Assembly: GCA_965115915.1 (NCBI GenBank)
Contig: OZ220483.1
Span: 310,001 to 374,000 of the forward strand
Length of the DNA: 64,000 bases
Source: G965115915 sp965115915
GTDB lineage: Bacteria; Pseudomonadota; Gammaproteobacteria; Eutrophobiales; Eutrophobiaceae
Direction of reading: 5' to 3'
Position numbers and translations under genes: made by a program. The first letter of the stretch is position 1, and each line of letters begins with the position of its first letter. The notes below the pieces were generated by a model that saw only the letters and a program-made list of their open reading frames with translations, was not told the DNA's origin and did no database searches. Shown piece by piece: positions 33,751 through 44,285 of the stretch.

Positions 33751-34864
33751 ATATCGATGGTTGGCCCTGATGCTGTTGCCGCTGCTGTTTGCGGCCTGCC
33801 AGCGCGGTCCTTCCACTCCGGTCGCGGGCGGCGCCGCGGTTGACGGACAGCGGCAGTTCAGTTGGAAGATCGTCACCACGTGGCCGGCAAACTTTCCGAT
33901 CTTTCAGGAAGGGGTGGATCGCTTTGCCGAGGCACTGCGCACGATGAGCCAGGGCCAGTTGGATATCAAGGTCTATGCGGCGGACGAACTGGTGCCCGCG
34001 TTGCAGGTGTTTGACGCGGTCTCCCAGGGGACGGTGCAAATGGGACACGGGGCTTCCTATTACTGGGCGGGCAAGGTGCCGGAGGCGCAGTTTTTCTCGG
34101 CGGTCCCGTTTGGCATGAGTCCCGGGGAGATGGATGCGTGGTTATATTATGGTGGGGGATTGGAACTGTGGCGCGAGATATACGCCGATTTTCAACTGGT
34201 CCCGTTTCCGATGGGGAATACCGGTGCACAGATGGGCGGCTGGTTCAATCGGCGCATGGATTCACTGGCGGACATCCCTGGCATACGTATGCGTATCCCC
34301 GGTCTGGGTGGCAAGGTGCTGAAACGGGCCGGGGGCAATCCGGTGCTGATGGCGGGCGGAGAGATATACACGGCCCTGGAACGTGGCACTATCGATGCGA
34401 CCGAATGGGTGTCTCCGTTCCATGATCTCAGACTGGGGCTGGATCGTGCCGCAAAATACTATTACTACCCGGGCTGGCATGAGCCAGGCACCAACTTCGA
34501 GTTGATCATTAACGCGGATGCCTGGCAGTCATTGCCGATGCACCTGCAGAGCATGGTACGGAATGCGGCTGCGGCCACCGCGCAGTGGATCTTTGCCGAG
34601 ATGGAATATGCCAATCAGCAGAGTCTGCGCGAACTGGCCGAATACCAGCATGTGCAGATACTGGCTTTCCCGCAAGAGGTGTTGCAGGAACTGCGGCACT
34701 TGACCGAGCTTACGTTGCAGGCGGAGGCGGAGGCCAATGCCGGGTTTGCCCGCGTCTACAGCGCCTGGCGTGAATTTCGCAAGGCCTACCAGCCGTGGAG
34801 CCGGATATCGGAACAGGCGTTGCTGCCGACCCGGGCGGACCGGAGTCCTGTCCCCGGCGGCTGA
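33737..34864 (+). CDS. TRAP-type substrate-binding lipoprotein (DctP family)
   Basis: A 375-residue solute-binding protein. GTG 33737, inside the uvrD end, has GGGAGG upstream and begins a lipoprotein signal (LALMLLPLLFAAC with Cys near residue 20). The DctP fold is indicated by FSWKIVTTWPANFPIF, AVPFGMS, GGWFNRRMDSLADIPGIRMR and GGEIYTALERGTIDATEW; the conserved Arg for carboxylate ligands lies in the IRMR segment. The small (dctQ) and large (dctM) permease genes are absent, so it may work with a distant permease. It is convergent with hemH with only 8 bp between stops. Confidence 0.88.
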   Translation: MDRIRYRWLALMLLPLLFAACQRGPSTPVAGGAAVDGQRQFSWKIVTTWPANFPIFQEGVDRFAEALRTMSQGQLDIKVYAADELVPALQVFDAVSQGTVQMGHGASYYWAGKVPEAQFFSAVPFGMSPGEMDAWLYYGGGLELWREIYADFQLVPFPMGNTGAQMGGWFNRRMDSLADIPGIRMRIPGLGGKVLKRAGGNPVLMAGGEIYTALERGTIDATEWVSPFHDLRLGLDRAAKYYYYPGWHEPGTNFELIINADAWQSLPMHLQSMVRNAAAATAQWIFAEMEYANQQSLRELAEYQHVQILAFPQEVLQELRHLTELTLQAEAEANAGFARVYSAWREFRKAYQPWSRISEQALLPTRADRSPVPGG

Positions 34865-34872
34865 GGTTCCGG

Positions 34873-36009
34873 TCAAGGCGGGCTCGGGTGGTTTGACTCC
34901 GGCTTGTGGTCAAAGACCGCCTTGCGTTGTTGCTCGGCACGCTGTGCGCACAGTGCCCGATCAGCGTCCGACTCCGGCTGTAGCGGCCAGCCGCTACAGT
35001 GTTGCAAAGTCAATTCTGCCAACAGTTGTGCGTGGGCGGTGGAATCGTTGAGTGCCGGTACATAGGAAAACCGTGTCCCACCGGAATCAAGAAAGCAGGC
35101 CCGGTTTTGCATCTCTATTTCTTCCAGTGTCTCCAGGCAGTCGACCGCAAACCCGGGGCATACGACCTGCACATCGCGTACACCGGATGCTGCGAGCTCC
35201 TTCAACGTCTGGTCGGTATAGGGTTGCAACCATCGCCGGGGGCCAAAGCGGGACTGGAAGCTGAGTTGCCATGCTCCGTGCGGTAGTCCCAGATGCTCGG
35301 CGATCAGCCTGGCACTCTTGTGGCATTCACAGTGGTAGGGGTCACCGGCGAGAAAGTAATGCTCTGGCAGGCCGTGGAAGGAAAATACCAGCCGTTCCGG
35401 TTTGCCATGCTGCTGTTGATGCCGGCGGATGGAATCGGCTATCGCCGTGATGTAGACCGGATGGTCATGGTAGTGCGTTACCATGCGCAGCTCCGGGATG
35501 TGCCGCCAGCCACGCAGCGTGTCCGCCACGGCATCGAAGGTGGATGCGGTGGTCGTTGCCGAATACTGCGGATACAGTGGCAGGATCAGCAAACGTTCGG
35601 CATTGGCCTGAAACAGCCTTTCCAGTGCCGAGTTGATTGAAGGTGTGCCGTAGCGCATTGCCAGCTCAACCCGGAATACGCCGGCCGCAGTGGCGTCCAG
35701 TGTCTGTTGCAGTTGCCGCGCCAGCGCGTGTGACAGTTGCAGTAGTGGGGAGCCGTCTGTTCTCCAGATCTTGCGGTAGGCGGCAGCGGAACGCCGTGGT
35801 CGAAGGCGCAATATGAATCCGTGCAGTATGCATTGCCATGGCAATGTGGGCAGTTCTATGACCCGGGGGTCGGAGAGGAATTCCGCGAGGTAGCGGCGCA
35901 CGGCGCCAGTGTCCGGGCGGTCCGGGGTGCCAAGGTTGTTCAGCAGCACCCCGGTGCAGGCGGCTGCGTCATGTGCGTAATCGGTCTTGCCAAGGTATCT
36001 GTTGCGCAT
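34873..36009 (-). CDS. hemH: Ferrochelatase
   Basis: A 378-residue enzyme that inserts Fe2+ into protoporphyrin IX, the last step of haem b synthesis. The N-terminus TGVLLNNLGTPDRPDTGAV is typical. The catalytic His is in LVFSFHGLPEHY and the second active-site Glu in CLETLEEIEMQN. The C-terminal 35 residues are rich in Glu, Arg and Gln with one CAQRAEQQ segment and extend slightly beyond the usual end. It starts at ATG 36009. Confidence 0.95.
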   Translation of the reverse strand: MRNRYLGKTDYAHDAAACTGVLLNNLGTPDRPDTGAVRRYLAEFLSDPRVIELPTLPWQCILHGFILRLRPRRSAAAYRKIWRTDGSPLLQLSHALARQLQQTLDATAAGVFRVELAMRYGTPSINSALERLFQANAERLLILPLYPQYSATTTASTFDAVADTLRGWRHIPELRMVTHYHDHPVYITAIADSIRRHQQQHGKPERLVFSFHGLPEHYFLAGDPYHCECHKSARLIAEHLGLPHGAWQLSFQSRFGPRRWLQPYTDQTLKELAASGVRDVQVVCPGFAVDCLETLEEIEMQNRACFLDSGGTRFSYVPALNDSTAHAQLLAELTLQHCSGWPLQPESDADRALCAQRAEQQRKAVFDHKPESNHPSPP

Positions 36010-36354
36010 GGTGTCATGTGTGTGTCAGGTGCCCGGCATCGACCAGCGAGTGCCACACCCGAAACACCTGTCCATGGAAGTTTCCCATACCGGCGTTATA
36101 GCGCAAGCCGGCGCATTTGTAAAAAAGCGGCCCGGTCTGTTCCCGAGATGGACGGGTTGTCCGCTTGACTCTACGTGCCGACCGTTGTGGCGGCGCAACA
36201 GACGCATCGGCTTGCAAGCGGGTATGTGCTGTGAAATACTGCTCCGACTGAGCACCGTACACGGTGCGACAATTGCCATCGTATCGATACGCTGTGCTGG
36301 ATCGGGAAGGTTTCGGATGGTCTGTCCTGAACTGAGGTGGCATTATCTGCGGCT
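36010..36354. other. Divergent hemH / Nudix intergenic region
   Basis: A 345-bp gap without a convincing gene. It contains a perfect inverted repeat GCACCGT-AC-ACGGTGC at 36252-36267, about 90 bp before the Nudix start, which could be a dimeric regulator site. No clear promoter hexamers were recognised. Confidence 0.45.
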
Positions 36355-36957
36355 ATGAAATTTTGTTCTGAATGTGGCGCGACGCTGGTATGGAAGATCC
36401 CGGAGATGGATGACCGCAAGCGCTATGTGTGCGAAGTCTGTCCCCGGGTGCATTATCAGAATCCGAACATTGTTACTGGCTGTATCCCGGAATGGGAGGA
36501 TCGCATCCTGTTGTGCAGGCGCGCTATTGAGCCACGGCGTGGCTACTGGACCCTGCCTGCGGGCTTCATGGAGCTTGGTGAAACCGTTGCCGAGGGTGCC
36601 ATGCGTGAATCCTGGGAAGAAGCCAATGCGCGGGTGCATATCCATTCCCTGTATACGATCTTCGATGTTCCCCACGCGGCACAGGTCTTCATGATGTTTC
36701 GTGCCCGCCTGTTGGATACGGGTGTCTCTCCCGGTCAGGAGACCCTGGAACTGGATTTGTTTCAGGAAGATCGGATCCCATGGGCTGACATCGCGTTTAC
36801 TACCGTATTGCATACCCTGGAGTATTATTTTGCAGACCGTCGACGCCAGCGTTTTCTGCTGCATACCGGCATGATTTACAAGGAAGGCGGGGAAAACCGC
36901 TTTCGTCCCGGTAACGACCTGGTGGCTGATGAAGCGATCAGGTCTCCGTCACCATAG
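36355..36957 (+). CDS. Nudix hydrolase with N-terminal zinc ribbon
   Basis: A 200-residue protein. A zinc ribbon of two CxxC pairs (CSECG at residues 4-8 and CEVC near 28-31) precedes the Nudix fold. The Nudix box runs from GFMELGETVAEGAMRE to SWEEANA (pattern G-x5-E-x7-R-E-x-x-E-E), complete for Mg2+ binding. Such proteins hydrolyse nucleoside diphosphates linked to other groups; NADH/NudC-like or ADP-ribose activity is possible but the substrate cannot be told. ATG 36355 directly precedes KFCSECG; GTG 36337 is an alternative. Confidence 0.9.
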   Translation: MKFCSECGATLVWKIPEMDDRKRYVCEVCPRVHYQNPNIVTGCIPEWEDRILLCRRAIEPRRGYWTLPAGFMELGETVAEGAMRESWEEANARVHIHSLYTIFDVPHAAQVFMMFRARLLDTGVSPGQETLELDLFQEDRIPWADIAFTTVLHTLEYYFADRRRQRFLLHTGMIYKEGGENRFRPGNDLVADEAIRSPSP

Positions 36958-36971
36958 CATGGATCACGCCT

Positions 36972-38669
36972 TCAGGGTGTGAGTTCAAGTTGTGCCCAGC
37001 CAGGGCATTTCGTTAGCGCTTCACGCGCACAGTGTTCCACCGACTCGTCGTTTTGCGCCGCCTGGGGTGTCTTGGTGGCTGTTGTTTCGTCACAACTGTG
37101 CCGAACCACGGTTTTTGGCAATTTGTCAGGCGTCTTATGCTCATCGCCGGCTGCCACGAGCACAGCCAGACCGGCCCGGTTCAGCATCTCCAGCGTGTCG
37201 AGGTCGGGTCGCCTTGCGCCAGTCTGCAATTCCAGTAGTACACAGAGGTGTCCATTATGACACAGGGTCTGTTCCAGCCTTTGCGCGACGGGTAGCGCCA
37301 GTGCGCCCTGGAGCCACAGTGTGTGTTCCAGGGTCGGGACGACTCCCTGTCCGGGCCCGCGGGTGCTGGCCTGTTCGATCATGCCTGCCCCCACGGTGAT
37401 ATTGTTCAGACGGTCGATGATGATGAAGGAGCCGGTGTCCTTGCATACCGGATAAGGGTCGAAGTACATCTCGGTATCAAGGCAAAACGTGCAGCGGGCG
37501 ATATCATTGAGTCGCAGCGCGGTGGTATCATGGGTCTGGAGCGTGTTCGGGTCGAGCTTGAAGTCGATCTGTGCCAGGCGACCAGACACCGTTCGGCAGG
37601 GGAACTTCAGGTAGTAGGGTCGGTTTCTGCGCAGGGCCTGTTCAGTCATCCATATCACCATAGCGGAGATCTCGCTGGCGTACTGTGGCAAGTCGTCGTC
37701 GCCATGGATGATCAGATCGCCGCGGCTGATATCGATGTCGTCTTCCAGTACCAGGTCAAGTGCCATCGGGGTGAAGGCCTCGTCCAGTTCTCCATCCGGT
37801 CCCAGGATGCGGCGGACGCGGCTTTCCTCGCGGGAAGGCAGTACCTTCACGGTATCGCCGCGGCGTACTGCGCCGGCCGACAGGGTGCCGCAGTAGCCAC
37901 GAAAGTCCGTATCCGGTCGGTTCACGTACTGCACCGGAAAGCGCAGTTTGTCCAGGTTCCTGTCATCAGCGATGTCGATATTCTCCAGCATCTGCAGCAG
38001 TGTTTCCCCCGAGTACCAGGGCATGTTTTCACTGGGTTCCACTACATTGTCTCCCTTTAGCGCGGACAGGGGCAGGTAACGTACATCCTGCAGTTTCAAC
38101 TTGTCCGCGATACTCTGGTAGTCGTCCCGAAGCCTGGCGAATGTCGCCTCATCGTATTTCACCAGGTCCATCTTGTTGACTGCGACAAGAATGTGTCGGA
38201 TGCCAAGTAACTGTGCGATTACGCTGTGGCGCGTGGTCTGTGTTTGTATACCGCGCATTGCATCGATCAGGATGATGGCCAGGTCGCAGGTGGAGGCCCC
38301 GGTCGCCATGTTGCGGGTGTAGCGTTCATGGCCGGGTGTGTCCGCGATGATGAATTTGCGTTTTGTGGTTGAGAAATAGCGGTACGCCACATCGATCGTG
38401 ATGTTTTGCTCGCGTTCCGCCTGCAGTCCATCCACCAGCAGCGCGAGGTCCAGTTCGCCGGAGACACAGCCTGAACTCCGGCTGTCGTTGGCCAGTGCAA
38501 CGATCTGGTCCTCGTATATCTGCTGTGAGTCGTGCAGCAACCTGCCTATCAGCGTGCTCTTGCCATCGTCCACACTGCCGCAGGTCAGCAGGCGCAGCAG
38601 ACCCTTGCGCATGTGCTGCTCCAGCCAGGCCTGTATGTCTCTGGCCGCCAGTTCGGCATCTTGCGGCAT
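36972..38669 (-). CDS. cysN: Sulfate adenylyltransferase GTPase subunit CysN with decayed APS-kinase-like tail
   Basis: A 565-residue protein. The GTPase part is complete: P-loop GSVDDGKSTLIGRLL near residue 31, DTPGHERYTRN (G3) and VNKMDLVKYDE (G4), then two EF-Tu-like beta domains. With CysD it couples GTP hydrolysis to ATP + sulfate giving APS. After about residue 430 a tail follows: LWLQGALALPVAQRLEQTLC, then LDTLEMLNRAGLAVLVAAGDE. It resembles the APS kinase (CysC) fold of CysNC fusions but lacks the GxxGxGKS loop and is shorter, so it cannot bind ATP in the usual way. The start overlaps the cysD stop by one base. Confidence 0.93.
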   Translation of the reverse strand: MPQDAELAARDIQAWLEQHMRKGLLRLLTCGSVDDGKSTLIGRLLHDSQQIYEDQIVALANDSRSSGCVSGELDLALLVDGLQAEREQNITIDVAYRYFSTTKRKFIIADTPGHERYTRNMATGASTCDLAIILIDAMRGIQTQTTRHSVIAQLLGIRHILVAVNKMDLVKYDEATFARLRDDYQSIADKLKLQDVRYLPLSALKGDNVVEPSENMPWYSGETLLQMLENIDIADDRNLDKLRFPVQYVNRPDTDFRGYCGTLSAGAVRRGDTVKVLPSREESRVRRILGPDGELDEAFTPMALDLVLEDDIDISRGDLIIHGDDDLPQYASEISAMVIWMTEQALRRNRPYYLKFPCRTVSGRLAQIDFKLDPNTLQTHDTTALRLNDIARCTFCLDTEMYFDPYPVCKDTGSFIIIDRLNNITVGAGMIEQASTRGPGQGVVPTLEHTLWLQGALALPVAQRLEQTLCHNGHLCVLLELQTGARRPDLDTLEMLNRAGLAVLVAAGDEHKTPDKLPKTVVRHSCDETTATKTPQAAQNDESVEHCAREALTKCPGWAQLELTP

Positions 38670-39631
38670 CAGAAATAGCCCTCGCGCTTTTTTTCTTCCA
38701 TCGATGCGGCCTGATCGGTGTCAATGACCCGGCCCTGTCGTTCCGAGGTTGTGGTCAGTAGCGTCTCCTGGATGATCTCCGGCAGCGTACGTGCGCAGGA
38801 CAGCACCGCGCCAGTCAGTGGATAGCAACCCAGTGTACGAAAGCGTACCATTTTGCGTTTCGGTTTCTCGCCCGGTTCCAGTGGCATGCGTTTGTCATCC
38901 ACCAGGATCCAGGTGTCATCGCGTTGCACCACGGGGCGTTTGTCGGCAAAGTACAGTGGCACGATCGGGATGTCTTCCAGGTAGATGTACTGCCAGATGT
39001 CCAGTTCCGTCCAGTTGGACAGTGGGAACACACGGATGCTTTCGCCGCGATTGATCCTGCCGTTGTAGCGGTTCCATAGTTCCGGGCGCTGGTTTTTGGG
39101 GTCCCAGCGGTGGTGTTTATCACGGAAGGAGTACACCCGTTCCTTGGCGCGCGAACGCTCTTCGTCCCGGCGTGCGCCACCAAAAGCGGCATCGAAACGA
39201 TGTGCGTTCAGTGCCTGCTTCAACGCCTCCGTTTTCATCACATCCGTGTGGACTTTGCTGCCGTGGGTGAATGGGCCGATCCCCATATCCAGGCCCTGCT
39301 GATTGATGTGCACGATCAGCTCCAGACCCAGGTCGGAGACAGTCTTATCACGAAAGCGGATCATTTCCTGGAACTTCCATGTGGTATCTATGTGTAGCAG
39401 CGGGAATGAGGGTTTGCCTGGATGGAAGGCCTTCATTGCCAGCCGTAACATGACCGAGGAATCTTTGCCAATGGAGTACAGCATGACGGGCTTCTCGAAT
39501 TCTGCCGCCACCTCGCGGATAATATGGATGCTCTCCGCCTCAAGCTGTTTCAGATGGGGCCAGCATCCGATCTCGGGTTTGGGGCTGTGCCGGGCCTGTC
39601 GGCCCTTGGTGGGGTGTTTGGTCTTGTTCAT
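38669..39631 (-). CDS. cysD: Sulfate adenylyltransferase subunit CysD
   Basis: A 320-residue PP-loop ATP pyrophosphatase-like subunit that makes APS with CysN. The PP-loop is VMLYSIGKDSSVMLRLA (SxGKDS). The family segments FGGARRDEERSRAKER and PLSNWTELDIWQYI follow, and the C-terminus ends in the typical KKREGYF. ATG 39631 was chosen; the frame to 39781 adds 50 residues without similarity. An extra basic stretch (about residues 2-20) precedes the core. Its presence beside soxYZ in the same window suggests separate assimilatory and oxidative sulfur routes. Confidence 0.95.
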   Translation of the reverse strand: MNKTKHPTKGRQARHSPKPEIGCWPHLKQLEAESIHIIREVAAEFEKPVMLYSIGKDSSVMLRLAMKAFHPGKPSFPLLHIDTTWKFQEMIRFRDKTVSDLGLELIVHINQQGLDMGIGPFTHGSKVHTDVMKTEALKQALNAHRFDAAFGGARRDEERSRAKERVYSFRDKHHRWDPKNQRPELWNRYNGRINRGESIRVFPLSNWTELDIWQYIYLEDIPIVPLYFADKRPVVQRDDTWILVDDKRMPLEPGEKPKRKMVRFRTLGCYPLTGAVLSCARTLPEIIQETLLTTTSERQGRVIDTDQAASMEEKKREGYF

Positions 39632-39880
39632 CAGGGGTTTTGTCTGGGTGCGGGATTGTAACAAAACCCGTCCGAGCTTGCAGACCGCCACCGTTGTCCG
39701 GATTTGTGTGTGCGCCCGTACACGCGGTGACGGCACAAGCTGTGGGATGAAAATCGACAGGGCAGGCATTGGCATGTACACTTACCAAACCCGCAGTTCC
39801 AGGCGGACGGCTGTCGATTTTATGGATGCGGTTGTTGGAATGTAGCAAGGGAAACAGGCGATGAAAGGAAAGAGCAAGCG

Positions 39881-41071
39881 ATGAAAAAGCTGGCAAACAG
39901 ATTGCGTGCCAATCTGCTGCAGATGGACCAGCAGCCACTGGGCGCCACGGTACTTACCGTCCTGATCTGTCTCGATATTTTTATATTGATCGTGATATTT
40001 CAGGGGCTTTCGATGCACACCCAGCAACTCACTGAGCCGGAGGAGTATATTACCCAGCATTGCAGGGAACTGGTGGGGGGTGAACGTCCGTTGCTGCCGC
40101 GTCTTGCGGCAATGGTATCCCTGCACCGAAAGTATCCCGATTACGGTAGTGAGTCTACCATTGCCCGGCAGTACCCGGACTGTGCAAGGCTGACGCGCCG
40201 GGTGCAGGCGATAAGCACTTCTGCTACGGCTGCCGTGCTGCAGGATTTGTCCGCACTGACGGGGCAGCGTCGACAAGTAGAACGGGAACTGGCACAGGCG
40301 GGGGTTGCCTACGATCTTGTCCTTCAGCAGATGCAGTCGGGTGTGCCGCTGGTCGACGATCATTCGGCCCTGTCCGGAGATGCCGTGAGGCATATTAATA
40401 CGCTCAACACTCTGGCCGGTCGCCGTACTCAGGTGGAGGATATTCTGGAGGCCGACTCACAGATACAGGCACTGATGGCGGAGCGGGACCGGGTCGATGC
40501 CGAAGCGCTGGATCAGGCATACCGGACGGCAGCGTTTTGGTATCCGCCGAAGCGACTGTTGATGGAACTGGCCTTTCTGCTGCCACTGTTGCTATTGTTC
40601 AGCTTCTGGAACCGGCGCAGCATTACCTCCAGCCGTCCGTTTCAGACGCTTTTTTCCTCTCACCTGTTGGTAGTCACCAGCATCCCGGTGCTGATCGTGT
40701 TCCTGGATCTGTTGCTGGATATTATCCCGTACCATCTGTTGACGCAGGTCATCGATCTGTTGCGTTCATTGAAGCTGGTTGCGATCTGGCACTATGTGGT
40801 CATAGCCGCATCCATACTGGTGGCGTTGCTGATCGTGTATCTGGTGCACAAAAATTTATTTACCCAGCAGAAATTGTATGACCGGCGCATCCACAATGGG
40901 CAGTGTCAACGTTGTGGCAGCGAATTGCCACCCCATGCCCTGTCTCAGGTCCAGGCATGTCTGCGCTGTGGTTTTGTGCAGTTCCATCCATGTGCCCATT
41001 GCGGACAGTTGACGTATGTACACGGACGCCACTGCGCCGTCTGCGGTGTGGAACAGACATTGGCTACTTGA
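39881..41071 (+). CDS. Unknown membrane protein with four C-terminal CxxC motifs
   Basis: A 396-residue protein I cannot assign. One helix at about 20-43 is followed by a 180-residue, probably periplasmic, helical domain (QRRQVERELAQAG, RDRVDAEALDQAY). Three further helices lie at about 226-243, 261-282 and 302-322, then a cytoplasmic C-terminus with eight Cys in four CxxC pairs (342/345, 360/363, 371/374, 385/388), i.e. two zinc ribbons. ATG 39881 overlaps the stop of a 7-codon leader-like frame at 39861-39884, which supplies the AAGGAAAG ribosome site. No operon partner: cysD is divergent and a DUF1640-like gene lies 239 bp downstream. Confidence 0.85.
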   Translation: MKKLANRLRANLLQMDQQPLGATVLTVLICLDIFILIVIFQGLSMHTQQLTEPEEYITQHCRELVGGERPLLPRLAAMVSLHRKYPDYGSESTIARQYPDCARLTRRVQAISTSATAAVLQDLSALTGQRRQVERELAQAGVAYDLVLQQMQSGVPLVDDHSALSGDAVRHINTLNTLAGRRTQVEDILEADSQIQALMAERDRVDAEALDQAYRTAAFWYPPKRLLMELAFLLPLLLLFSFWNRRSITSSRPFQTLFSSHLLVVTSIPVLIVFLDLLLDIIPYHLLTQVIDLLRSLKLVAIWHYVVIAASILVALLIVYLVHKNLFTQQKLYDRRIHNGQCQRCGSELPPHALSQVQACLRCGFVQFHPCAHCGQLTYVHGRHCAVCGVEQTLAT

Positions 41072-41310
41072 CCGGTGTCGGTCGTCAGGGGGCACGATAT
41101 CCGGTTCGGTGTGTCGCCAGGGGTTTGCTGCTGACGGGTTTGGTCAGGGTGCTGCGGAACGGGAGTGTTGCAATGCAAAGTGGATTGTCATTACCCTCAA
41201 ACGGGTAAAATGTGGCATATGGCTTGCCCTCCCCACTGAAAAGTGCTGTACTCCCTGTATGCGACACCTTGCTGCACAGCAGCGATTACACGGAGGTATG
41301 TGGCGTGGGG

Positions 41311-41709
41311 ATGCCCGCGTTTGATACCCACAAGGCGGTCAACTCGTTGACCGAGGCGGGGGCGGAAATGCCGCTGGCGGAGGCGGTGGTAACGACCATA
41401 GCCGAGACGACGGCCCATCTGGCTATGCGCACGGATCTGGAGCAGATGGGAAAGGAACTGCGTCAGGAAATAAGCGGTCTGCGTCAGGAGATGCTCGGTA
41501 TGGAAGAGCGGCTGCGTCAGGAGATGAGCGGCTTAAGTCAGGAAATGACCAACAAGGACGAGTGGCTGCGTCAGGAGATGATCAACCGGGAAGAGCGGTT
41601 GCGTCAGGAGATGCTCAATATGGAATATCGCATGATCGTCAAGCTGGGTTCGCTGATGACCTTGATTGTGGGTGGCACTGCCGCGCTGTTCAGACTGTTT
41701 TGGTTCTGA
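41311..41709 (+). CDS. DUF1640-like coiled-coil membrane-anchored protein
   Basis: A 132-residue protein of the CCDC90/DUF1640 pattern: N-terminal PAFDTHKAVNSLTEAGAEM, a short helix ending in AHLAMRTDLE, a long coiled coil of repeated LRQEM units (about residues 50-108) and one C-terminal membrane helix (LGSLMTLIVGGTAALF). ATG 41311 fits the family start; GTG 41305, with a CGGAGG site 8 bp upstream, would add two residues and has the better ribosome spacing. Function is unknown; such small proteins occur in many paralogous copies in sulfur bacteria, and a relic of one lies at about 51217-51420. Confidence 0.78.
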   Translation: MPAFDTHKAVNSLTEAGAEMPLAEAVVTTIAETTAHLAMRTDLEQMGKELRQEISGLRQEMLGMEERLRQEMSGLSQEMTNKDEWLRQEMINREERLRQEMLNMEYRMIVKLGSLMTLIVGGTAALFRLFWF

Positions 41710-42000
41710 ACTTCCAGTCTGTCAACAGGCGCCCTGGCCAAGCTGCATGCGTCGGCGCGTAGCCGTCGGCCCCGAGCAGGAACCATGGCTGCCAATCTGT
41801 CCGGACACGGATAACCGGTGGTGTCATCCTTGGTACTACGGTCCGGTTGCCCCGGAATGGTTCTGGGTCGATGGATCTGTCGCTGTGTTGGCACGGGACT
41901 CCCATACTGCGACCTGCCGCCCTATACGGCGTATCCCTCCCCGATGCGGCTAGACATAAGTCTTTGATTCAAAAATCTCCAGACCGCATACGCCCGACCC
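41710..42000. other. Non-coding stretch before the groESL promoter
   Basis: The proximal two thirds of the 442-bp gap before groES. A frame at 41666-41953 contains a Trp/Pro-rich stretch (WYYGPVAPEWFWVDG) but overlaps the DUF1640-like gene and has no ribosome site. I see no convincing gene, repeat or terminator. Confidence 0.4.
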
Positions 42001-42028
42001 CTTGAAATTGTTCCGGCGGCCTCCATAT
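42001..42028 (+). promoter_or_regulatory. Sigma-32 (RpoH) heat-shock promoter of groESL
   Basis: CTTGAAA at 42001-42007, a 13-bp spacer and CTCCATAT at 42021-42028, close to the RpoH consensus CTTGAAA-N13-14-CCCCATNT. It directly precedes the CIRCE operator. Confidence 0.8.
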
Positions 42029-42030
42029 TG

Positions 42031-42057
42031 TTAGCACTCGCTCGGAAGGAGTGATAA
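42031..42057 (+). promoter_or_regulatory. CIRCE operator for HrcA
   Basis: TTAGCACTC, nine bases, GAGTGATAA: the HrcA-binding inverted repeat with one mismatch in the second arm. It begins 3 bp after the -10 element of the sigma-32 promoter, so HrcA would occupy the start-site region. Confidence 0.92.
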
Positions 42058-42151
42058 CATAATCAATCCATGGGGGCTCCGGGAATTTTGTCTGTGAAGA
42101 TTCCGTGGCGTGATTCCCCATACTGCAAATGACTAGTGAAGGAGACGATGC

Positions 42152-42442
42152 ATGAAGAATATAAGGCCATTGCATGATCATGTGCTGGTAAAGCGTGTGG
42201 AAGAGGAAAAAACCTCCCCCGGAGGCATTGTGATCCCGGATTCTGCCGCGGAAAAACCTATACAGGGTGAGGTGATCGCCGTTGGTAACGGCAAACTGCT
42301 GGAGAACGGCGAACTGCGACCGCTGGACCTGAAGAAGGGTGAGAAGATCCTGTTTCGCAAATATTCCGGCACCGATATCAAGATCGGCGGTGAGGAGTAT
42401 CTGGTACTCAAAGAGGAAGATGTGCTGGGGGTTGTCGAATAG
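42152..42442 (+). CDS. groES: Co-chaperonin GroES
   Basis: A 96-residue 10-kDa chaperonin that caps GroEL. It begins KNIRPLHDHVLVKRVEEEK. The mobile loop is around residues 17-34 (TSPGGIVIPDSAAEKP), and the roof and end strand (GTDIKIGGEEYLVLKEEDVLGVVE) are complete. A GAAGGAGA site precedes ATG 42152. It is co-transcribed with groEL (60-bp gap) under the sigma-32 and CIRCE elements. Confidence 0.98.
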   Translation: MKNIRPLHDHVLVKRVEEEKTSPGGIVIPDSAAEKPIQGEVIAVGNGKLLENGELRPLDLKKGEKILFRKYSGTDIKIGGEEYLVLKEEDVLGVVE

Positions 42443-42502
42443 GACACATTTCTGCCACGCGCTGGATTTCATAATTTCACAAGATTTGGAGGAGCTAACA
42501 AG

Positions 42503-44149
<1,647 letters not shown>

Positions 44150-44178
44150 GTCCACCGGGTACACCCGGTAAGTGCAAA

Positions 44179-44208
44179 AGACCCGCCTGGCCAGGCGGGT
44201 CTTTTTTT
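44179..44208 (+). terminator. Rho-independent terminator after groESL
   Basis: Perfect stem AGACCCGCCTGG / CCAGGCGGGTCT with essentially no loop as written, so the innermost pairs open to form it, then seven T. Confidence 0.92.
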
Positions 44209-44285
44209 ATGCCTGTCTGTCACTGCCTCGCTCAACCGGGATGCTGCATTACACGCCTTGTCGCCGCCACATCAAATCTTGTTCA

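Noticed and set aside
41666..41953. Trp-rich small frame after the DUF1640-like gene
   Set aside because: It overlaps the upstream gene, lacks a ribosome site and shows no similarity I can name.
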